Shown: positions 59,576 to 64,000 of the stretch, in pieces | Position numbering within the stretch: position 1 is the stretch's first letter | How the letters are laid out: each line of letters begins with the position of its first letter | Translations under genes and position numbers: made by a program | Notes under the pieces: model-generated | Seen by the model: only the letters and a program-made list of their open reading frames with translations | Told to the model about the DNA's origin: nothing | Databases searched by the model: none | Assembly (NCBI RefSeq): GCF_014297285.1 | Contig: NZ_JACOQI010000001.1 | Location: 310,001 to 374,000 of the forward strand | Source: Dysosmobacter segnis | GTDB taxonomy: Bacteria; Bacillota; Clostridia; Oscillospirales; Oscillospiraceae | DNA: 64,000 bases | Direction: 5' to 3'

Positions 59576-60453
59576 ATGAAACGCAGAATCTTGAGGTATG
59601 TTTGCTGCTGGCGCTGCTGCTGACCGCCTGCGGCGGGCAGAACAGGGAGCCGGAGAATCCGCCGGCTGCGAAGCCATCGGCACCGGGGGAGGAGGCAGCG
59701 GAACCTCCCGATGAAACGCCGGAACCTGAACCTGCAAAGCCGGAGGAAAAAGAACCGCTGAGTCTGGAAGATGTGCTGACAGACATCTACACCGTGGCGC
59801 CCGGCACGGCGGGCAGCTCTCTGCGGGCCGCCTATGCCGCCGGAGAGCTGCTGGACTGGATCGATGTGAACTCGGTGGAGCAGGAGGACGTATTCAGGTG
59901 GATAGATGAAAACGTGCCCATGGAAAACTCTGCGGAGCTGGCCCGGGCATGGGCGGCGGTGCTGACGGAGGCGGAGGCCCTCATGCGGGGCGATGAGACG
60001 GCCTATGACGCACTGGATGACGCGGGCTATACCATGGAACAGCCGTACCGCAGCACGGGCCGGGTGAAGTGGGCGGCGTGGAAGCTGCTCCCCCTGTTTA
60101 CGCAGATTTTAGACCGTACGGAACGCGCGGAGTACCGCTACGAAGCGCCGGGGGATTACAGCGCTGTGACGGAAGAAGCCCTTGCGGGCATCTGGGTGGA
60201 CGATGCGGGTACCACCGTTCTGCTGTTTTCCGAGGACGGCTGTCGCATCGTGTATCCGGAACTGGAGTTGCTTGGCGAAACCGCCTATCCCTTCCGCGTC
60301 CGGGACCGCAGCAGCGTGGGATACTGTCCGGAGTTGGACATTGACTATCTGCAAAATGACTTTTCCGCTCCGCTTGTTTGCTACGTGTCCGGCATCGACG
60401 ATACCCACTTCTGGAGCAACACCCAGAATAAATGCTTCCGCAGACTGGCGTAA
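59576..60453 (+). pseudogene. Lipoprotein gene with a frameshift in the signal peptide
   Basis: The ATG at 59576, preceded by GAGAGGTG, begins MKRRILRY, a good signal-peptide start, but that frame stops after 15 residues. The -1 frame continues with CLLLALLLTACGG, a perfect hydrophobic core and lipobox, and stays open for about 280 residues to 60453. Joining the frames near 59599 restores a normal lipoprotein of about 292 residues. The mature part has a Pro/Glu-rich linker, then an acidic domain with AGSSLRAAYAAGELLDWIDV and a C-terminal ELDIDYLQNDFSAPLVCYVS. The function is unknown. Either a real disruption, a sequencing error or translational slippage. Confidence 0.7.
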
Positions 60454-60600
60454 AAGGGGCGCGGAAAATCGGCCCTATCAAATGTGCCCTTGCAGGCGTG
60501 GACGCTTTTTCTGCGTGATTTTTCACACATATAAGTTGACGCAGCCGTCTCTGGGATGCTCTCCCGGAGACGGCTGCGTTGTTATCAGTCTGAAATGGAT

Positions 60601-61056
60601 TTATCTTCTTCTGCGGCCGCCCTGCTTGCCGGAGATGTTCCGGTTCAGGTCCGCCATTTTCCGCTCCGAGGAGGAGAGAAACTGCTTGAGCTTGTCCTCA
60701 AAGGCCAGATCGCCGGAGGGGGTGGTGTCCGCTGCCTGAACGGCGGGCCGCCGGGGAGCCGCCGCGGGACGGGGGGCTGCTGCCGGACGGGGCTGGAAGC
60801 TCCGCTGGGCGGGGCGCTCCGGTGCGGGCAACGCCTTTTTGATGGAAAGATCCAGCTTTCCGTCCTTGATAGCAAGGAGCTTTACCTTAACGTCCTGCCC
60901 CTCCTGCAGGAAATCATGGACATCGTTGACATAGGTATTGGCGATCTCCGAAATATGTACCAGGCCGGACTTGCCGCCCTCCAAGGCCACAAAAGCGCCG
61001 AATTTTGTAATACTGGTGACCTTGCCCTCTAAGACTGTTCCGACCTCGTACTCCAT
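60601..61056 (-). CDS. yabR: S1 RNA-binding domain protein (YabR type)
   Basis: A 151-residue protein. The N-terminal S1 domain (about 1-72) is clear: VGTVLEGKVTSITKFGAFVALEGG then GLVHISEIANTYVNDVHDFL and VKVKLLAIKDGKLDLSIKKA. The C-terminal half is low-complexity Pro/Ala/Arg-rich followed by FEDKLKQFLSSSERKMADLN, a tail typical of the YabR/general stress protein 13 group. It is the last gene of the spoVB-mazG-HU-rqcP-yabP-yabQ-divIC-yabR cluster, in the same order as in B. subtilis apart from the HU gene. Probably binds ribosomes or RNA. Confidence 0.9.
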   Translation of the reverse strand: MEYEVGTVLEGKVTSITKFGAFVALEGGKSGLVHISEIANTYVNDVHDFLQEGQDVKVKLLAIKDGKLDLSIKKALPAPERPAQRSFQPRPAAAPRPAAAPRRPAVQAADTTPSGDLAFEDKLKQFLSSSERKMADLNRNISGKQGGRRRR

Positions 61057-61121
61057 AAGTGCTGTGTTACTCCTATTCTTATTCTTGTTAAAATAATAGT
61101 AACCGGCTGTGCCGGTAATGC

Positions 61122-61424
61122 TCAGTTGGATCGATCTAAAAACAGATAGCTGTTGCTGTCGATCATGCCCAGTTCTTCCCGGGCCAGTTCTTTCATTTTC
61201 TCCTCGGTGGGACCTTCTGCGATGTCGCTCCGCAGCGTCTCATTTTCCTGCTGGACATTCTCCACCTGCCGGGCATACTGATCCCGTTCCGCCTGCGCGG
61301 CCCGGACCTGCCCCTGAAGGGCATGAAGCCGCCAGCCCACTGTGGCCAGAAGCAGCAGGATCACCACATGGACCAGCAGATTACCTGATTTTTTCTTTTT
61401 TGCGGGTTTGACGGGCTTTGCCAT
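61122..61424 (-). CDS. divIC: Septum formation initiator DivIC/FtsB
   Basis: A 100-residue bitopic division protein. A basic N-terminus (KPVKPAKKKKSG) precedes one membrane helix (about 17-35, LLVHVVILLLLATVGW). A coiled coil (about 38-72, QVRAAQAERDQYARQVENVQ) and a C-terminal REELGMIDSNSYLFL follow, as in DivIC/FtsB. It joins FtsL and FtsQ/DivIB at the division site. The ATG at 61424 has AAAGGAGGG before it and lies inside the 3' end of yabQ, giving a 44-bp overlap in another frame. Confidence 0.9.
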   Translation of the reverse strand: MAKPVKPAKKKKSGNLLVHVVILLLLATVGWRLHALQGQVRAAQAERDQYARQVENVQQENETLRSDIAEGPTEEKMKELAREELGMIDSNSYLFLDRSN

Positions 61425-61887
61425 GGGACATCCCTCCTTTGCGAAGGGGCTTCCATACTCCTTCAATATGTATTGTAGCGTATTTCCTGAGAAAATAAAA
61501 GAGGGTTTTTGCCTGAAATGCAAATTTTTTACAAACTGCGGCGCAAAACCGTCCCGGTAGACTCAGAAATTGGAACAATTCCATCCACCGGTCCATCCAG
61601 AAGTCCCAAACCGGCCGCAGGGGCCGCGAGAGCAGGGAAAAAAACAGAACGCCGCCGCCCAGACCTCCCAGCAGGATGAACCCCCGGAGCTGGCCATCCG
61701 ACTGCCGCAGGACGAACAGAAAGACCGCCAGACCTACGGCCTGACAGTAGAGCAGGTCCAACGGCGCCGTCAGTCGGGGGTGCCGCAGCCGCACCGCCCG
61801 CAGCAGGTCGTACAGGACCCCGGCACCCAGACCCAGCAGAATCGACAGGAGGAACGTGCGGAGCTGCTCCGTGACATGGATGGCCAT
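61381..61887 (-). CDS. yabQ: Spore cortex biosynthesis protein YabQ
   Basis: A 168-residue membrane protein with about four hydrophobic segments: EQLRTFLLSILLGLGAGVLYD, YCQAVGLAVFLFVL and FILLGGLGGGVLFFSLL. A basic C-terminal tail follows. The N-terminal pattern and the neighbours identify it as YabQ, a mother-cell outer-membrane protein needed for cortex formation. It starts 3 bp after the yabP stop. Its end overlaps divIC by 44 bp, longer than the few-base overlaps usual in operons. Confidence 0.88.
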   Translation of the reverse strand: MAIHVTEQLRTFLLSILLGLGAGVLYDLLRAVRLRHPRLTAPLDLLYCQAVGLAVFLFVLRQSDGQLRGFILLGGLGGGVLFFSLLSRPLRPVWDFWMDRWMELFQFLSLPGRFCAAVCKKFAFQAKTLFYFLRKYATIHIEGVWKPLRKGGMSHGKARQTRKKEKIR

Positions 61888-61890
61888 GGC

Positions 61891-62172
61891 CTATCCGAAC
61901 AGACGGCTGAAAAAGCCGCCCTGACGGTTCGGAGTGTCCTCATAGGAGATGGAGGTGATGCGGCCATCCACATACAATTCGCCCCCCTCTAAAGACAGCT
62001 TACCGATGTGCAGGTCCTCCCCGGTGACGATCAGGGTCCCGGCGGAGGTGGTCATAATGACGCCGCTCTCGTCGAAGCGCTCCACATCCTCCACGCCGGA
62101 AACGGTGAGATGCGCCCGGTCCATCAACTCCAGCCGGTGGGGGGTGACGGGCATATTGAAGTCATTGGTCAT
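61891..62172 (-). CDS. yabP: Sporulation protein YabP
   Basis: A 93-residue protein of the YabP family, required for spore cortex formation with YabQ. Visible family features are PHRLELMDRAHLTVSGVEDV (N-terminal strand pattern), IMTTSAGTLIVTGEDLHI and GELYVDGRITSISYED. No signal peptide or membrane helix. The ATG at 62172 follows GGGAGGGATCTT. Sits between rqcP and yabQ as in B. subtilis. Confidence 0.93.
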   Translation of the reverse strand: MTNDFNMPVTPHRLELMDRAHLTVSGVEDVERFDESGVIMTTSAGTLIVTGEDLHIGKLSLEGGELYVDGRITSISYEDTPNRQGGFFSRLFG

Positions 62173-62224
62173 AAGATCCCTCCCTGCCCTCAGTGTATGC
62201 GGACAGGGAGGAAGATAGAAGAAC

Positions 62225-62467
62225 TTATTGGATCTGCCGGTACAGGGCGGCGGCATCGCTCTGCCGCACGGTTTCCTGAACGGACAGCACCTCCACGGTG
62301 ACGGTCCGTACGCCGAAGCGCAGGGTGATCTGGTCTCCCTCCTTCACCTCGTAGGAGGCCCGGGCGGGCTTGCCGTTGACGGTGACCAATCCATTGTCGC
62401 AGGCTTCGTTGGCCACGGTCCGCCGCTTGATGAGCCGGGAGACCTTGAGATATTTGTCTAAGCGCAT
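62225..62467 (-). CDS. rqcP: S4-domain RNA-binding protein RqcP (YabO/Hsp15 type)
   Basis: An 80-residue S4-fold protein: MRLDKYLKVSRLIKRRTVANEACDNG (S4 motif, given in two parts: MRLDKYLKVSR and LIKRRTVANEA), then VTVNGKPARASYEVKEGD. In B. subtilis RqcP works with RqcH to add alanine tails to stalled nascent chains. The start at 62467 follows GAAAGGAAGC. It lies 52 bp before yabP and 59 bp after the HU gene, from which a terminator-like hairpin separates it. Confidence 0.94.
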   Translation of the reverse strand: MRLDKYLKVSRLIKRRTVANEACDNGLVTVNGKPARASYEVKEGDQITLRFGVRTVTVEVLSVQETVRQSDAAALYRQIQ

Positions 62468-62490
62468 GATGCTTCCTTTCTTGAAAAATG

Positions 62491-62518
62491 AAAAAGGGGG
62501 CATAACGCCCCCTTTACG
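62491..62518 (-). terminator. Hairpin between the HU gene and rqcP
   Basis: AAAGGGGGC and GCCCCCTTT pair around ATAAC. The A run on the left gives T residues on the minus-strand RNA. It could partly terminate HU transcription and set lower expression of the following genes. Confidence 0.75.
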
Positions 62519-62526
62519 GTGTGAAT

Positions 62527-62802
62527 TTATTCAGCCACAGCGTCCTTCAGAGCCTTGCCGGCCTTGAACACGGGCACCTTGGAAGCGGGGATCTCGACAA
62601 CTTCCTTGGTACGGGGGTTACGGCCGGTGCGGGCAGCGCGGGACTTGACCTCGAAAGAACCGAAGCCAACCAGCTGGACCTTGTCGCCTTCCTTCAGAGC
62701 GGCGGTAATGGCGTCCAGGGTAGCGGAGACAGCAGTCTCAGCGTCCTTCTTGGAAATTTCAGCGGCAGCGGCCACGGCGGCGATCAGTTCAGCTTTGTTC
62801 AT
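62527..62802 (-). CDS. hup: HU-family nucleoid protein
   Basis: A 91-residue DNA-bending protein. It has the HU landmarks [41 protein letters not shown] (21 in full; shown only as [17 protein letters not shown] here) and [28 protein letters not shown] precedes the ATG. In B. subtilis the HU gene is elsewhere; here it sits between mazG and rqcP in the yab cluster, an arrangement I believe is common in Clostridia. Confidence 0.97.
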   Translation of the reverse strand: MNKAELIAAVAAAAEISKKDAETAVSATLDAITAALKEGDKVQLVGFGSFEVKSRAARTGRNPRTKEVVEIPASKVPVFKAGKALKDAVAE

Positions 62803-62869
62803 GAGTATATCCTCCTGTAAAATAATTGAAATCAATTTTATCTTTTATCGCGTTTCCGCAATGAAGATC

Positions 62870-63667
62870 TTAGTTTTCTTTGGCTTGCTCCCAAAGAGCG
62901 ATTTTTTCTGCTTCCGTATAAGCGTTCAGCGGGCGGTCGGCGGCATCCGCCACCCGGCGGAAGCGACCTTGGTATTTGTCGCAGGCCCGGTGCAGAGCGT
63001 CCTCCGGGTCCACACCGGACATCTGGGCGATCTTGCAGAGAATGAACAGAGCGTCGCCCAGCTCCTCCCGGATGCCGTGAGGACTGTCCACAGGCTGTCC
63101 GGCCTCCACGGCCTGCCGCAGCTCGGCGGTTTCCTCATCCAGCTTGTCCAGCGCACCGGCAGCGGAGTCCCAGTTGAATCCGGCCTTTACAGAGCGGGAG
63201 ACGATCTTTTCCGCCCGCCACAGCGCCGGCAGCGTATGGGGTACGGCTTCCACAGCGTCCGCCGGGGAGGTGAACCCCTTTTCCTTCTTTTTCTGAGCCT
63301 CCCAGCCCTCCAGCGCCTGTGCGCTGTCGGCGGCCTCGGCAGCACCGAATACATGGGTGTGGCGGAACACCAGCTTCTGAGCCACGCCGTCCACCACGTC
63401 ATCTGCGGTGAAACGGCCCTGCTCCTCTTCCATCACGGAATGGAACACCACCTGAAGCAGAACATCCCCCAATTCCTCGCACATACCGGGGATGTCATTC
63501 CGGTCAATGGCGTCCAGCGCCTCGTAGGTCTCCTCCAGAAAATTCCGGCGGATGGACTGATGGGTCTGCTCGCGGTCCCAAGGACAGCCCTCGGGGGCAC
63601 GCAGCAGGTGCATGATGGTGAGAAGATCCTCCCACCCATAGCGTTGTTTCCTTTGAAAATTTACCAT
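62870..63667 (-). CDS. mazG: Nucleoside triphosphate pyrophosphohydrolase MazG
   Basis: A 265-residue MazG with two MazG-like domains. The first shows LRAPEGCPWDREQTHQSIRR, EETYEALDAID and EELGDVLLQVVFH; the E-E-x2-E and E-x2-D metal motifs are intact. The second domain contains EETAELRQAVEAG and REELGDALFILCKIA. MazG hydrolyses (d)NTPs to monophosphates and pyrophosphate, cleaning damaged nucleotides. The gene corresponds to B. subtilis yabN, though without its N-terminal methylase domain. It lies between the spoVB-like gene and HU. Confidence 0.96.
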   Translation of the reverse strand: MVNFQRKQRYGWEDLLTIMHLLRAPEGCPWDREQTHQSIRRNFLEETYEALDAIDRNDIPGMCEELGDVLLQVVFHSVMEEEQGRFTADDVVDGVAQKLVFRHTHVFGAAEAADSAQALEGWEAQKKKEKGFTSPADAVEAVPHTLPALWRAEKIVSRSVKAGFNWDSAAGALDKLDEETAELRQAVEAGQPVDSPHGIREELGDALFILCKIAQMSGVDPEDALHRACDKYQGRFRRVADAADRPLNAYTEAEKIALWEQAKEN

Positions 63668-63735
63668 ATCTCCACTGCCTTTGCAAGCTATTTTATCCTG
63701 AAAACGTTGATATAACAGGATTTTTTATAAATCGT

Positions 63736-64000
63736 TCACTTCAAGCGCAAAAGTTTGGCTATTTTTTCGCCTTTAGGCAGAGCTTTTACGTCCTCTGCCT
63801 GTAAGATTCGCAGGGCAATGACCAGAACGCCGTATACCACCACACCGGCCAGAATGCCGCAGAAGGTAGCGAGGGCATTGGCACCGTAAGCGCTGTGGCC
63901 GTTGAGGACTCTGGCAACAAGGCCGCACACTGCCCAGGCGGCGGCGCCCATCACGGCGGAGGCTACGATGGGCTTTCCGAACAGCCGCGTGTACCGGGGC
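63736..64000 (-). CDS. SpoVB/MurJ-like polysaccharide flippase, 3' part
   Basis: The C-terminal 88 residues of a membrane protein whose start lies beyond the window. The frame is open to the edge (PRYTRLFGKPIVASAVMMG). Three hydrophobic segments are visible (AVMMGAAAWAVCGLVARVL, TFCGILAGVVVYGVLVIAL split by a loop), then a short tail KALPKGEKIAKLLRLK. Position next to mazG in the yab cluster equals B. subtilis yabM, a SpoVB/MurJ-like lipid-linked sugar flippase. The family assignment rests mainly on this gene order and the tail. Confidence 0.8.
   Translation of the reverse strand, partial: PRYTRLFGKPIVASAVMGAAAWAVCGLVARVLNGHSAYGANALATFCGILAGVVVYGVLVIALRILQAEDVKALPKGEKIAKLLRLK

Noticed and set aside
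59178..59786. Open frame on the minus strand downstream of the repeat/SLH gene
   Set aside because: It runs through the terminator and both flanking genes, has no ribosome site and no recognisable domain.

Overview
The window is chromosomal DNA from a GC-rich, spore-forming Firmicute. The best fit is a Clostridia member near the Oscillospiraceae (Flavonifractor, Lawsonibacter and Oscillibacter type); this assignment is inferred from gene content, not from a marker search. The evidence is a spoVAD-spoVAE pair, a yabP-yabQ-divIC sporulation and division cluster, a T-box leader on thrS, a CIRCE-controlled groESL operon, RNase Y, S-layer homology (SLH) proteins and many lipoproteins.

Layout. 0-4.2 kb: tail of a MacB-type permease, then a leftward group (SbcD-like phosphoesterase, YbaK-type deacylase, Nudix hydrolase, YmdB). 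4.5-12 kb: a LysR-TRIC channel pair, T-box-controlled thrS, and a TAXI/TRAP uptake system. 12.3-18.5 kb: a MacA-ATPase-MacB tripartite operon followed by an SLH surface protein and a small lipoprotein. 18.5-21.8 kb: two nested insertion sequences (IS256 family inside an IS3-family element). 21.8-30.3 kb: rRNA methyltransferase, amidase, RNase Y, iron alcohol dehydrogenase, FAD oxidoreductase and HtrA protease. 30.3-33.6 kb: cytidine deaminase, a deacetylase lipoprotein and SpoVAD/SpoVAE. 33.7-41.7 kb: an MMPL transporter translationally coupled to a large GLUG/coiled-coil surface protein, with a divergent TetR gene, a cytidylate-kinase-like gene and a racemase. 41.8-43.9 kb: a small sigma-region-4/zinc-ribbon operon, tRNA-Thr, tRNA-Tyr and a LexA-like repressor. 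44-49.5 kb: NfeD, RlmL-like methyltransferase, a tandem repeat array, lipid kinase and groESL. 49.7-56 kb: molybdate uptake and molybdenum-cofactor genes. 56.3-60.5 kb: a 974-residue repeat/SLH protein and a frameshifted lipoprotein gene. 60.6-64 kb: the conserved spoVB-mazG-HU-rqcP-yabP-yabQ-divIC-yabR cluster.

Genes that work together. ModABC supplies molybdate to a cofactor pathway represented here by MoaA, MoaC, a MogA/MoaB protein, a MOSC protein and a MoeA-related protein. The TAXI binding protein feeds the fused TRAP permease. The MacAB operon and the MMPL/GLUG pair are both envelope export systems linked to surface proteins.

The least explained material is non-coding or unusual in arrangement. 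It includes a 57-bp hairpin repeat found three times (once inside the thrS T-box leader), a 189-bp tandem array that repeats the 3' end of the RlmL-like gene, a three-way-junction RNA upstream of moaA, a 296-bp hairpin-rich groES-groEL spacer, and the MMPL/GLUG/TetR locus.
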